From Buddleja alternifolia (Eukaryota; Streptophyta; Magnoliopsida; Lamiales; Scrophulariaceae), in assembly GCA_019426215.1 (NCBI GenBank), contig CM033402.1, positions 7,069,246 to 7,133,245 on the forward strand: 64,000 nucleotides of DNA. Reading direction: 5' to 3'. Below, one piece after another: positions 1 through 12,090 of the stretch. The position numbers and the translations under genes are program-made. How positions within the stretch are numbered: position 1 is the stretch's first letter; the number at the start of each line of letters is the position of its first letter. The notes under the pieces were generated by a model that had not been told where the DNA came from, did not search any database, and saw only the letters and a list, made by a program, of their open reading frames with translations.

Positions 1-2
1 AC

Positions 3-2446
3 TATTTTGTAACCTTTGTTGATGATTTTTCCCGGAGAGTTTGGGTGTATACGATGAAGACGAAGGATGAAGTGTTTGAGGTATTCCTCAAATGGAAAAA
101 GATGGTGGAAACTCAGACTGATAAAAAGGTCAAACGTCTCCGTACAGACAATGGTGGAGAATTTAGGAGTGGTCCATTTCAAAAACTTTGTGAGGATGAA
201 GGCATTGTCAGACACTTCACTGTTAGGCATACACCACAACAGAACGGAGTGGCAGAACGCATGAACCGGACTTTGCTGGAGAAAGTTCGGTGTTTGTTAT
301 CCAATGCTGGGTTGGGTAAAGAATTTTGGGCTGAGGCTGTGACATATGCGTGTCATCTCGTTAATCGTCTACCATCTACTGCTATTGATGGAAAAACACC
401 ATTTGAGAAATGGTTTGGAAAGCCTGCTGCTGATTATGATTCCTTACATGTGTTTGGTTCCGCTGCATATTATCATGTTAAGGAATCAAAGTTGGATCCT
501 AGAGCAAAGAAAGCAGTGTTCATGGGGATCACCTCTGGTATAAAAGGCTATCGCCTTTGGTGTCCAGAGACAAAGAAAATAATCTTTAGCAGGGATGTCA
601 CCTTTGATGAATCTACCGTGTTGGAAAAGGTGAATGCAGAACAGCGGGATGGTACTCCCAAACAGGTGGAGTTTGAAAAGTTTGTTGTCCCAGCAGATCA
701 AGAAACTCTTGATCATTCTCCTACGGTAGAAGGAGATTTTGAAGAAGAGGAAGTTCAACCCCAAGAACTTCCACAGCAACTTGAATCAATTGCAACTAGC
801 AAGCCAAAGAGGATAATCAGAAAGCCTGCTCGCTTTGATGATATGGTGGCTTGTGCATCTGCAATTGCCGCTGATGATGTTCCTACCACTTATATTGAAG
901 CAGTCAAAGGACCAGAGAAAGATAAGTGGAGGATTGCCATGAGTGAAGAAATGCAGTCCCTTCATAAGAATCAAACATGGGAACTGGCCAGTCTCCCGAA
1001 GGGAAGGAGGCAATTGGATGCAAATGGGTATTTGCAAAGAAAGATGGATTTCCTAGCCAAGGTGATGTTCGCTACAAAGCCAGATTGGTGGCCAAAGGTT
1101 ACGCTCAGAAGGAGGGCATTGATTATAATGAGGTGTTTTCTCCAGTTGTAAAACACTCCTCCATTAGAATTTTGTTGGCTTTGGTAGCACAGTTGGATTT
1201 TGAACTAGTTCAGTTGGATGTAAAAACTGCATTTTTACATGGAGACTTGGAAGAGGAAATCTATATGACTCAGCCAGAGGGATTCAAACTTGCTGAAAAT
1301 GAAAATTTGGTTTGTAAACTTCAAAAATCGTTGTACGGATTGAAGCAATCTCCGAGGCAGTGGTACAAGCGATTTGACAAGTTTATGATGGGAATTGGGT
1401 ACACAAGAAGCAAATACGATCATTGTGTGTATTTGCACAAGTTACAAGATGGATCCTTCATATATCTTCTTCTGTATGTTGATGATATGTTGATTGCCTC
1501 CCCGAGTCTAATAGAAATTGAGAAGTTGAAGACTCATTTGAAAAGGGAGTTCGAGATGAAGGATCTAGGTGAGGCGAAGAAGATTCTCGGCATGGAGATT
1601 TTCAGAGATAGAAAATTGAGGAGGCTTTGTTTGACTCAGAAACAATATCTGAGTAGGATGTTGAGGCGTTTTGGCATTGATGAAAAGTCAAAACCAGTTA
1701 GTACTCCGCTTGCTCCTCATTTTAAGCTTAGCGCCGCTTTGTCACCGAAATCTGATGCAGAACGGGAATACATGTCAAAAGTACCGTATGCAAATGCTGT
1801 TGGTAGCTTGATGTATGCTATGGTGTGTACGAGGCCTGATATTTCCCAAGCAGTGGGGGTTGTGAGCAGGTATATGCATGATCCTGGAAAGGAACATTGG
1901 CAAGCTGTGAAATGGATTTTGCGATACATCCATGACACAGCTGATGTTGGTTTGATATTTGAGCGGGAACATAGTCAGTGTGTAGTCGGATATTGCGATT
2001 CAGACTATGCTGGTGATTTAGATAAGCGTAGATCAACTACAGGCTACGTATTTACTCTTGCTAAAGCACCAGTCAGTTGGAAGTCTACCTTACAGTCAAC
2101 GGTTGCTCTGTCTACTACGGAAGCAGAGTATATGGCAATTTCAGAGGCTGTAAAGGAAGCAATTTGGCTTCAAGGGTTGCTTGGTGAACTAGGGAATGGA
2201 CAAAAGTATGTCAAAATTCATTGTGATAGTCAAAGTGCTATCCATTTAGCAAAGAACCAAGTTTATCATGCAAGGACGAAGCACATTGATGTTCGGTATC
2301 ATTTCATAAGAGAGATACTCGAAGAAGGTGGAGTCAGAATCGAGAAGATCCATACTACTGAGAATCCTGCTGATATGTTGACAAAAGTTGTGACTGCAAT
2401 CAAGTTCAAATTTTGTTTGGACTTGATCAACATTGTCAAAGTTTGA
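3..2446 (+). pseudogene. copia A pol: integrase, reverse transcriptase, RNase H; one frameshift
   Basis: The reading frame enters from the window edge. It shows the integrase core (TDNGGEF, then PQQNGVAERMNRT with the catalytic Glu), the copia RT start (YKARLVAKGYAQKEGIDY), the active-site YVDDM, and the RNase H motifs CDSDYAGD and STTEAEYMA, ending at a stop at 2446. One base is missing in 1001-1010 compared with element B (GGGAAGGAGG against GGGAAAGAAGG). This breaks the frame between integrase and RT, so no intact polyprotein can be made. The RNase H part absent from element B is complete here. No splice sites are seen or expected. Confidence 0.92.
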
Positions 2447-2513
2447 AGATTGGTTTTGGTGACCCCGTTTGACGAGGAGATTGAAGATTTTGAAATTCGC
2501 CAAGGTGGAGATT

Positions 2514-2996
2514 TGTTGAAGAATGGCTCTTTCAAAAGAAGAGCAAAGAATCCCACATAGGAAAACATTAGAAGTGATGGGCTCATTTGTTGTATAAAAG
2601 GAGCCCACCTCTTCACTTTGAAAAATATCCCAAATTGCCTAAGTCTTTTAGCAATTTCTTCTTTCTTCCTCTATAGTTTGTAATAGTTTCACTTTAGTCC
2701 TTTAGTGAAATATTTTGGTGGGGTCCGAGGACGTAGGCTAAATTAGCCGAACCTCGTTAAATTTGGTGTTCTTTATTTTGTGCTATTCTTCAAGTAGCCA
2801 TTGTTAGTTATAGTTGTAGTGTTATATTGTGCTATTAAATTCGTCTAGTTAATTCTGTCTAGGAGGTTGGGTTTTAAGCGCGACCGTTGTGACGCCTCCA
2901 ATCTTTCCTGGGAATTAAATCTAGTGTGGTTTTCTAGTACAATATTTCCCTCGCTATTTCTATATTTGGTGGAATATGACTCTGAGTTCCACAACA
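2514..2996 (+). repeat. 3' LTR of copia A
   Basis: A 483-bp LTR that begins TGTTG directly after the polypurine stretch and ends ACA. A TATA-like box (TATAAAAG, 2593-2600) marks the promoter. From about 2625 to the end it is nearly identical to the LTRs of element B, but the first roughly 110 bp (U3) differ clearly. Being next to the truncated B3 gene, this LTR could drive read-out transcription into it. Confidence 0.92.
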
Positions 2997-3663
2997 GAAT
3001 GCAATTCAAAGTGTTTCAGAAGATGATGATCGTACAAGAAAGATTCCCGAGTTAATTGATTTCGGATCGTCGTCTCCAAAAACGTACGATGAAAAGAAAA
3101 TTACTGATGAGCAAGAGCCAGAACTCCACGAAATTGCTGTGGAACTCGAACTCAGTATTGGTCTCTTGAATAAAAAACCTCCAATGAACGAGAAAACAAA
3201 TATGGCACATCCACGTGACGAGGATCTTGATCTCACAATCGGGCCTCGAACTGGCCCGATCACAGAAATCGAAGCCCTCGTGCCCGTAGATGTTCATGAT
3301 CAAGAAGCTTTGCTTGATGATCACTGGAAAATCAGAAAAGTTTTGACGAAAAGTGATGTTGATAGTTCATCCAGGCTTCTCCTCGGAAAGGTGAGGGTTC
3401 GGGAGCACATTCTGCCTCATCTAATACGCAATGGGGCAGTTCTTGTTGAGACAGAAGGAGCAGAAATTCCTATTTGGGATGTAGATACAAGATCGGAGCA
3501 TGTTTTGGTACTCAAAACTTGGAAGACTAAGAGTTACGTGCTAAAGAAGAACTGGACTAAAGATTTCGTAAACAGAAGGAGCTTGAAGGAGAACCATGAG
3601 ATTGGGCTCCGGTGGGACGATCGTAATTCTCGACTCGAGTTTACTTTGTTTAACGGGGATTAA
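2997..3663 (+). pseudogene. B3-domain (DUF313-like) gene, copy 1, 5' end cut by copia A
   Basis: An open frame runs from the LTR junction (in frame from 3001) to a stop at 3663. The N-terminal half is acidic and has two Leu-rich motifs resembling EAR repression motifs (LELSIGLL and LDLTIG). The C-terminal third, from about 3340, is a B3-type DNA-binding domain: SSRLLLGKV, ILPHLI, the WD..T.SEHVLVL strand, SYVLKKNW, KDFV.RRSLK and EIGLRWD. B3 proteins of this plant-specific group bind DNA, but their targets are mostly unknown. The first exon, visible in copy 2 at 17488, is missing here because copia A is inserted upstream. The first Met codon left in frame is at 3184. The B3 domain itself is intact, so a chimeric LTR-driven transcript is possible but unproven. 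Confidence 0.8.
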
Positions 3664-5589
3664 ATTCTTGATAAGAACCAAATTAAATGGTTTTTTCGAT
3701 TATATTGTATTAGAGATGATCGATCGAGAGTAGTAGTCTGTATCATTCCTAATTCTCTTTCAAAATCTTTATGTACTTTCTATTTTTATTATTTTTTGAT
3801 ACTGATATATTAAAAAGAGGGCCCACCTTTGGGCAATACCTCGTTACTGTTTGGATCACTAAACAAAGAGGTGCCCTTCTATCTCGGTTCGTTAACTCGT
3901 TAATGATCGGGGCACAATACCATATCATCCAGCTGGCGGAACAGTGTTCGTCCAGCGTGTATGAACACTATAAATATCCGCATTTATGAAAGAAAAGGAG
4001 GGAGGGACAGCATTTAATACACTCGTAAGCATGCTCGTATCTTCGTATTCAGACTAAGATTTGATAGTACGATCTCATATATATAAATTTGGGATAACTT
4101 GTATACGAATCAGCTATACAATAGAGAAATCATACAGTAACTTGGAATTACGTTAGACTTGATCCCAGTGTGGTACGTAGGCAGCTCGATACCTCGAGTG
4201 CAGTCTATAACCTTTATTTGGTTAGTTTTGGTTCGTCTTTGCAGGGTCATCCTGACTGAAAGGGAAGAATTAATTTCCGACCTAAATCAAATACAAACTT
4301 TTTGACTCTTGGCGAGACGTGGTGGTTGTTCTACAAATTAAATACTATATGAATGTTTCAGATTTTGATTAACTTAGATAGCAAGTAGCTATATAATGAG
4401 AAATTCTATTACAGTCTTGGTTTGACTGAAGGTGCATGAGTGATTATGTAATTTGTTGAGTTTGGTCAAATAGAGTTTAGCAATTATTTTCCATGAATAA
4501 AAATACTTGGTGCATGGAGAGTGTAAATGATGGAATCAAAAAATTAATCCTTCTTATGTGTTTAAAAATAATAATTAGTCCTTCTTATGCTATATATATA
4601 TATAGTTAGTATTATATAATATGAAAGTCAAGTAACACTTCTAAATTCTGATTATGCGTGTTGGAAATAGAGGTCATGTTCCATCAGCTGCAATTTCCAA
4701 GTTGAGGTTTTGAAAATTTTCGATTTTTTTTTTAATAAATAATTTTGAGGTCAAACTCAATGAGCCTCTAGATTTAGGCTGATGGTGACCAAACCAGTAA
4801 TATCAAGCTTGAGCTATTTGAGATCAAGTTCAGGCTCACTTAAAATAAATGCTAGAGTAGGTATTTGAAATTTTTATTTAGTTTAATATATATTATCATT
4901 ACTACAATGTCCTCAAATTGATTTGAAATGTAATCTTGAATTATTATATCTAGACTATTATCATTTTTAGTATAATATACATAGAATTATTAGTTAGTAG
5001 TAGTACAAAAGTTATTTTAGTATTCTGAACCTATATATATATATATTATGTATCTAAAATAATATTTAACATAATGATGGCGGCGGGAGGGAGTTATCGG
5101 CGGCGTCCAGAGAGAATGTGGTGGTCTCTCACGTTGTGGTGGTCTAAGATTACCTATGTATGTTTCTCATTTTTGCAGCAGACTAAAGGGGGAATCAATT
5201 GCCATAGCTTAATTAGTTGTTACCTTCTGAATTTGTTGCAGTGGCATGGAAGCAAGCGAGAGGTCTTTAGGGTTTGATGGGGAAGAAGAAAGGGAAAGAA
5301 TGAGAAAAAAGAAAAGGAAAATTTTAAGTAGATTCAGGAAAATTTCATACAATCCCCCAATATGTTGAGAAATTTGCAAGAATGTCCCAATTTGACAGTC
5401 GCATGACCTTCACCTGACAAATTCCGTCAAAAAGTTGACGGTCGGGACCAAAGCTGCACATCTTAACTCATACGGTACTAAAGTGTCGAGTAAAAAATGC
5501 TCGGGATCAAAAGTGCAATATGTTATATTCGACGGGACAAAAAATGTATCTTTTCCTCTACTTTATTCTATAAGTCTACCTGCTAGCAT
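3664..5589. other. AT-rich intergenic DNA downstream of B3 copy 1
   Basis: No gene recognised. It contains only short open frames without family resemblance, including 5074-5277 (+), a low-complexity Trp/Arg-rich stretch. About 5330-5570 carries wording typical of noncoding plant MITE-like repeats (runs such as GGGACCAAA and GGGACAAAAAATG), but I could not define its ends. Confidence 0.5.
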
Positions 5590-6190
5590 TCACAATTAGT
5601 TTCTATGAGCGTCATACATCAAACATTTTGCATTCTTTGTGTAACTTATATATAAGTACAATTTGAGATTCCTCTAGATTATTTTGAGCTACGTGTGTAT
5701 GGGAAAATTCTAGTCCAAAATCGGTCTGGCCGAACCCAAGTGTAATTCATCAGGAGAGTGAATTACACTTGCCATATGATTTGTCATAAATTAAGTGAAT
5801 TACACTTGGTTTCGGACAGATCAGGTCTGGGCTAGAATTTCCCTGTGAGTATGTATGCTACTCATTGTCTGGATCCTTTTGTTCTAGTAGACCAAAAGGG
5901 TGTTCTTGATCTACTCGCATTGGCATTTGATGCCTTGATTTTGGATTTATCTAGTTCTTAATATATGATCATTGTTTTTTCCTATATATAAAAAAAAAAG
6001 AATGTGTGGTACAAGTAAAAACTATTTGTTAAAATATTTAAATTTCTGGAGTTCCATTCTACAAAGTGTTTTGTTTTTTTTATTATTTGTAGCACTATAT
6101 AATTCGGATGGATCCAGCTTTCAATACGTTTGAAAAAAAAATCAATCTAAAAAAATTATATTTCAGATCAAACTTTTTTTTAGAGAATAG
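5590..6190 (+). repeat. B3-unit 3' flank, duplicated copy 1
   Basis: Matches 19015-19310, downstream of B3 copy 2: shared stretches include GAGCGTCA.AC.TCAAACAT, TTTGCATTCTTTGTG and GTACAAGTAAAAACTA.TTGTTAAAATATTTAAA. Together with 7050-7160 against 24320-24430 it shows that the B3 genes were duplicated with several kb of downstream DNA, in the same order. A 143-bp MITE interrupts this copy at 5701-5843 and is absent from the other. Confidence 0.7.
5701..5843. mobile_element. 143-bp MULE-type MITE, copy 1
   Basis: Terminal inverted repeats GGGAAAATTCTAG / CTAGAATTTCCC enclose a second inverted pair (AAGTGTAATTCA). It is flanked by imperfect 9-bp direct repeats (CGTGTGTAT / TGTGAGTAT, 7 of 9). 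The same family occurs at 31683-31823 with a perfect 9-bp duplication. A 9-bp target duplication points to Mutator-type mobilisation. The matching locus at about 19080 lacks it, giving an empty-site comparison. Confidence 0.8.
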
Positions 6191-6615
6191 CGGTCGTTAT
6201 ATTTCATTCAATAAAAAATTTACAACTTTAAGAACAATATAACTTAGTCTGTCTCTAATGATGTAGTAATAACAACTGAAACACCTAATATCACGTTTCT
6301 TCAAGATGACAAATCTTAAGAACTAACAAACGAACACAAGAAAACTCTTGTGTAATTGACCACACTAGAGACGAAACTCTCATTCGAGAAAGAAAGCAAA
6401 TTCTCATACGAGAGAGAAAATAAAATACTAAACGAAATATCTAAAAAGTTATATAAAAACTAATGTATCGCTCATCTTTATCTCGTCAGATCCATCTGTC
6501 TCGTTAGATCAATCTCAATCTCATCAGATTTGAAGTGGGATACACAGCTTGAAGGAGGCTACTCCAACTCAGCCCGCCGACGATGGTGGTGACATCAGTA
6601 GTGATGGATGACATC

Positions 6616-7036
6616 GCATTTTTCATCCCGTAATTGTGTCGAGTATATTTTTAGTTTCGAGCTTGATATAAATATCACATTTAGTCCTATAATATTATTC
6701 TATATGTCTCACATTTAGTCTCAATTGAAATTTTTGTCCAAATCTTAGTGGTAACTCCATTAGTCAATACTTTGACCGATTTTTTGGGGAGATTTTGTGC
6801 GTGATTGACAGGTGATATTGAATGAAAACACCATTGTGTGAGTGCATGCATACATGAATTCTAAGAGAAAAAGGTTCAATTTGTTGACTAATTGAGCTGA
6901 TCGTTTTTGGATTGAATATTCGGTTGGGACCAAAAGTGAGACCTTTGATGGGTTATAGGACGTAATTTGAGATTTATATAAAGACGGAAATTAAAAATGC
7001 ACTAAAAAACAATAACGGGACGAAAAATGAGATTTT
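6616..7036. mobile_element. foldback MITE family E, copy 1
   Basis: The left end (CATTTTTCATCCCGTAATTG) and right end (CAATAACGGGACGAAAAATG) are inverted, and the arms share motifs such as TCACATTTAGTC. Relatives lie at 33176-33628 and 35190-35487; all carry a sequence around GACTAA.GGAGTTGAC or its complement. Ends are approximate and no clear target duplication was found. Confidence 0.6.
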
Positions 7037-7049
7037 CCCTCATTGTTTA

Positions 7050-7160
7050 TATAGAACCAATGGAAGTGTACATAGAAGCTAATAGTAAATGTGTAGATAT
7101 TGTGCAAAATTTTTAGAGGGTGTCAGAAGAATTTAGAAAGTGCGTAGACCAAGAGACATG
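7050..7160 (+). repeat. duplicated B3-unit segment
   Basis: Matches 24320-24430 (shared GAAGTGTA.ATAGAAGC.AATAGTAAATGTGTAGAT and neighbouring blocks). In the second unit the matching segment lies just right of copia B, so that insertion separated it from its B3 copy. Confidence 0.65.
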
Positions 7161-7528
7161 TATATAGATAGGTGGGAGTCAATCTCAATCGCTCGATTAA
7201 ATCAATTTTCATCATCCATTGAGAAGATGAGGTAGTATAAATTCATTTGTAACCAATTAAAATTTGAGTCAACAACGAAATACATTTAAGTAATCATTCT
7301 CAATGAGAAAAACACCCTGTTTCATTCAATGCAACGAGAACCATTGATGAAGAAGGACTCCAAGTTTTGAATTTCATTAACTTTAAAATGTAGGCACAGA
7401 ATATCAATGCCAAAGGTTAATAACAGAATTGATGGAGAATAAAGTAGGACAAAATCTAAGAGAAACATTCAGCCTCAAATCAAGGCTAGACTAGTTTGTT
7501 AAATACTAATCCCCTCGCACAATCAAAA

Positions 7529-7790
7529 CTCAAGAAGAACTGGACTACAAATTTCGTGAAAAGGAGTCTGAAGAAGAACGTCCATTGGGTCGGAATGAGG
7601 CGAGATGACGTAATTTGTTTTTTGAGTTTACGCAAATAGATTTTATGTTATAGATAACAAAGATGATTTATATATGTTTAAATTGGGTCGATAGATTGGA
7701 TTTTATCTTTCAATGCAAAATTTGATAATAGTACTTAATTTGTTAAAGGAACTATAATCTGAGTTCTTATAAGTTGATTATATTTAGTGA
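7529..7790 (+). pseudogene. B3-domain gene, copy 3: C-terminal remnant
   Basis: 7531-7640 aligns with the end of the B3 domain of the other copies (LKKNWT..FVK.RSLKK, with later divergence), and 7640-7790 matches the 3' flank of copy 2 at 18770-18900 (TTTAAATTGGGTCG.TAGATTGGATTTTAT). No start, no first exon and no intact domain remain. It is the third member of a local tandem family. Confidence 0.72.
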
Positions 7791-8144
7791 GTTGTGTTGA
7801 AAATATTTACATATAAAAATAATATATATAATATGGGATTTTTATATTTTTTATATACATATATTTACATAAATAAGAAAGAAAGAAAGAAAAAGAAATA
7901 AATAAATAAGAGAATACGTGTCTCTCATAAATTGAGGAGTTGCACCATTTCTTAATCAAAGAATGAGTTTTGAAAGGCGTCTCTACAATGATGAGATCAT
8001 TTGGTGGCATCCTATAGAAGTCTATAAATACTTCACCATTTGACCAAATTCATAACATCAAATTACATACCAAAAAGTACACCAAAAATTGAAGTGCTCT
8101 CTATTTCTAGCACTTGACTTTTTTTTTTCTTCTTATGGATTCTA

Positions 8145-9360
8145 TGCGTGTCATAGCACACCAAAAATATTATTTATGTTTACCTTGATATTTAGTATTG
8201 GTGATAAGCAAGGGTCGAACCCAACAGAGTGTAGATCAAACATAATTGTTAACTACTTGTGACAAAACAATAAAAAGGGGGGGATTGGTTGTAATTAGAT
8301 GATAACTAAACAAAGGAGAATGTAAAATAAGCAATTAAATATGAGAATTGAATAATAAAGGAAAGTCCGGTCAATTGTTATTACCCATCATCTTCTCGAT
8401 TTGATCATAGATACACAAAATTAATTCTAGTCGAGTAGCCAACTAAGAGGAACAATGATAGCATATGAACCTCTTGCTCTTTTCTTAAGCGTAATTTATC
8501 AACGGATAGGCAATCAATAAATTCTAACTCCTAAAATGCATCTAGAGACTTAGCCTTCGACTCATTTACGGAGAAGCATTAGCCACAAAAAGAGAGTTGA
8601 CATCAATAGTCAATCCACCTAGCATGAATTAACTCTAATGACATTGATTTTTCACTAAGGACCTAATATCAATCATTCATCAGCATTAATCCTTAGTTGC
8701 TACTAAGCAAGACCCTAATTGATAGCAATTTAATCTTAACTAGCAATGGATCAATGAAACACAATAACAAAGTATACATCTAAGCTAAGCATTTCATCAA
8801 ACAATTGGCATGTAACCAAGAAAATCAAATACTCAACAAAGAATATATATTAAGAACAATAATCTCACAAATTAAGACGATGAGTTCGAATTACAATTGC
8901 CCGGATGAGGTCTTTAGCCTCTAAATGTCATCTTCAAAGCAAGAATATCCCAAAAAGTGCAAAAATCCAAAGAGGAACAATACTTGGGGGAAAAGATACA
9001 TCAAAATAGGTCAAAAATCTATTTATAGCTCTATAAATCGTGTAAAATTCGAAAAATTCGCGCTGGAGCAAGCCTTTTTGCTTGCTCCAGCCCGAGCTCG
9101 AGTAAGCCTTTTTGCTTGCTCCAGCCCGAGCTCGAGTAGCTCGTAGGCATCTTTTGGGGTCATCTTGCTCTTCTCGGTCGTTCTTGAACCTCCCAACGTC
9201 ATTTGGGGCTCCAATCTCGACCAATTCCACATCTTTTCTCGTCAAAAGCTCCAACCATCCTAGAAGATAAAATCAAGACTTTAGACGAGCAATTATAAAG
9301 GAATATTGCATAAAAACAATGGAGTTAGGCTTGATTGCTAGGTGAATAAAACACTTATCA
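8145..9360. mobile_element. solo-LTR-like repeat, TG...CA, with 7-bp flanking repeats
   Basis: Begins TGCGTGTCATAGCACACC, ends AAACACTTATCA, and is flanked on both sides by GATTCTA (8138-8144 and 9361-9367). The stretch AGGGTCGAACCCAACAGAG just inside resembles the start of many plant retrotransposon LTRs. A diverged, truncated copy lies at 53341-53930. No coding sequence is present. A solo LTR is my best reading, but 7 bp is longer than the usual 5-bp LTR target duplication, so the class is uncertain. It contains an 11-bp perfect hairpin stem (9063-9090) whose 3' half and spacer are repeated once (to about 9135). Confidence 0.55.
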
Positions 9361-10160
9361 GATTCTAAAATACTTGGTAGAGTATTGCTCTAGACGTTTC
9401 AAAGTAGTGTAGCCTTTTGAAACTAGTGATTTGTAGACTTGTATCTTAGATGTATATTTCTTGAGACTATCTGCATCATAGTAGGAGAACCATGGTTTTA
9501 ATTTTCTTTTCTTTTCCGCGAAATGTACGAACATTTCTATTTTTCAGCATATGGAAAAGGAAACATGAAATAGTTTCGAAATTACATTGTTTCATAAGAA
9601 ACTTTTACTGTTTTCATGGTTTCCATGGAAACTCAATATGTTTCCATGGTTTTCATCAAAATCATAGAAACATTGAAAGTTTCGTAGTTCTTTTTCGAAA
9701 GAGTAGTTGCTCTATATTGCTCAAAATAACAGAGCTCTTAATTCTCTAAATTTTAGAAAAAAAAATATCGAAAAAAGAATAATAAATTTAACAATCTACC
9801 AAATTGTCCTAAATAGAACCAAACAAGTCCCTTAGATAATCAACCAAATCATATGAGAACTTTGTTGATCTGCAAATGCACATACAACAAACCAGAAAGA
9901 ATTAAGGATCTTGGAGGTGACAATTTTTCTTATGACCTTGGAGATGATAGTGATTATGATAGTATGGGTTATTTGAACAAAGAAAAGAATGTGGGGTCTT
10001 CACAAGAAATCATGCTCGAATTAGTCAACTAGACATTTATTTCACGTAGGAGCACATTTTTATCATGCGACTCAAAATGAAAATAATGATAGTTATCGAT
10101 CAAAATGTTAATGTCACACTTTTTTTTCATATAATTTGCAGATTGAAACCATGGTACCAT

Positions 10161-10162
<2 letters not shown>

Positions 10163-10200
<38 letters not shown>
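10163..10200. repeat. (AT)n microsatellite
   Basis: An uninterrupted TA dinucleotide run of 38 bases. Confidence 0.95.
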
Positions 10201-10204
<4 letters not shown>

Positions 10205-11989
10205 GCAATATTACTTTTAGAATTTTATATTTCACAATTAAGTTACTAGAACTTTGTCCGTTATATGATCTATGAATGACTTGAATCCAGCATTACCACT
10301 TTGTTTGTTAGTGAAATTTGATAGGTTATTGGTGTAGATGTACAAATTTTGGCACAAAATATTGACTTTTTGCTAATGAAAAAAGGGAGCAACTTTCATT
10401 TACTTCCTTTTTCCTATCTTGTTTCTAGCATGTCGCAAGTTTTCTATGACGTTTTTGATACGTTTTCGATATTTAACAATTCGAAACTTGTCTTCAAAAT
10501 GAAATTTTAATCCATGGAAGAAATATATATATTAAAGATAGCATCTTTAAAGATGTGTTTAGCCTCTCATTAATTGTTTTACAAGAATTACTCCATACCC
10601 ATTTTGTTATACAACAAGTTGATATTAGCACTCCTAAAATTGATAACTATACTCCACTTTCACTTTTTCTTTCAAATAAATTACCAAAATATCCATGTGT
10701 TATTTAAATGCACAATTTTTCTTAGTTTAATTCCATTCAAGACCCCTTCCAGATAGGCCTAATTACATATATACCCCCATTTTTTTATTATTCACACCCC
10801 CAGTTAGTTTGCAAAACCTTACACGGTGAAATTTACCCTAATGGAATCATCAAATAGTCGATAATACCCTTGATTAAAGCCTAAAAAATAAAAGGAAAAA
10901 TAAAATAAAAAATCAGAAAATAAAAAATGGAAAAAAGAGAAAATAAAAAGGAAAATAGAAAATAAAAAATAAAAACAAAATGAAAATGAAAAACTCACCT
11001 GTTCATTATCTTCTTCATAGCCACCAACACTTCCCACCACTGTCGTCTTCTTCACAGCCACCGCCTTCTTCTTCATCTTTTTCACAACCTTCTTTTCATC
11101 TTCTTCAATTGAATCGATTCGAATCGATCTGATTTCAATCCAATCATTTCCAATCAATTCGATTCAAACTTTGAGGCAGCGCGGTGGTGGGGGTGGCTGG
11201 GTGGCGGTGGAGATCAGATGTACGTATGTTCTTATATATAATTTCTTCATAGATACGACAAACATATGTAACTATTTAAATCTTTTTCTACATTGATATT
11301 TATTCAAGGTATTTAATATATATTGAAGATTTATAAGAGAAAATATATGTATTAAATATATAATTATTCACATAGATTATAATTAATATAATTGCATATT
11401 TTATAAATAAATCATAGATAAACTAATTATATATTCGACATATATTGTTAATTACTGGTATTAATATGTATATATATATTTATATATATAGAATATTAAT
11501 ACAGTAATTAATTATATATGCCGAATATATATTTATTTTATCTATAATTTATTATAAAATCTACAATTATATTAATTTTAATCCATGTAAATAATTATAT
11601 ATTCGATATATATAATTAAATATTCCTGGATAAAAAATATTTTAATTATATGATAGTTTATCAACTAAAATATATTATTAATATTGAAAAATACATGATA
11701 AATTATTGATAACAATATATTTCTGAAAAAAATATTTAACTGGGAAAATAATTTTCATAAATTATATAGATGACAATTTTATGATAATTTATCAACTAAA
11801 ATACATTATTAATGTATATAAATATTAATTTTTAAGAAATTCATTAAATACTTAAATATATTTGTTTAAAATCTTTGTATATATTTCTAATTTTAATATA
11901 TTTTATTACAATATATTTATAAGAAATATGTTTATGTTAAAAAGAAAATTACTTTAGATGAGAATATCAACTAAATGAAAGCAAATGAA

Positions 11990-12090
11990 AACACAAGGTG
12001 GCATGTAGTGTAGTGGTGTCAGGTGTGAGTGCTAAATTTTAGCCAAGAATCATGGGTTCAAACTTCATTTGAAGCAAAATTTTTAATCTT
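11990..12090 (+). mobile_element. tRNA-derived SINE-like head
   Basis: GTGGCATGTAGTGTAGTGG resembles a polymerase III A box, and GGGTTCAAACT, about 60 bases on, resembles a B box (GGTTCGAATCC). It does not fold as a complete tRNA, and no tail or target duplication was defined. Low-confidence call. Confidence 0.35.

Larger units (their letters stand above)
1..2996 (+). mobile_element. Ty1/copia (Tnt1-like) retrotransposon A, 3' part
   Basis: This is the 3' part of a copia element; the 5' LTR, gag and protease lie outside the window. It starts inside the integrase core, runs through reverse transcriptase and RNase H, then a polypurine stretch (GGTGGAGATT) and a 3' LTR ending at 2996 in ACAACA. 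Nucleotides 1-1900 and 2442-2513 are almost identical to element B (19553-24167), so both belong to one recently active family. Its right flank is a B3-domain gene, so the insertion cut that gene. The presumed 5-bp target duplication is GAATG (2997-3001), which cannot be confirmed because the left flank is missing. Confidence 0.93.

Noticed and set aside
5074..5277. 67-codon plus-strand frame starting MMAAGG
   Set aside because: Short, no homologue recognised, surrounded by repeats.
10819..11157. Minus-strand 112-codon frame
   Set aside because: Low-complexity: Lys-rich then Phe/Ser-rich from an A/G tract; no domain.
11990..12090. A tRNA gene
   Set aside because: A- and B-box-like motifs are present but no cloverleaf can be formed; listed only as SINE-like.
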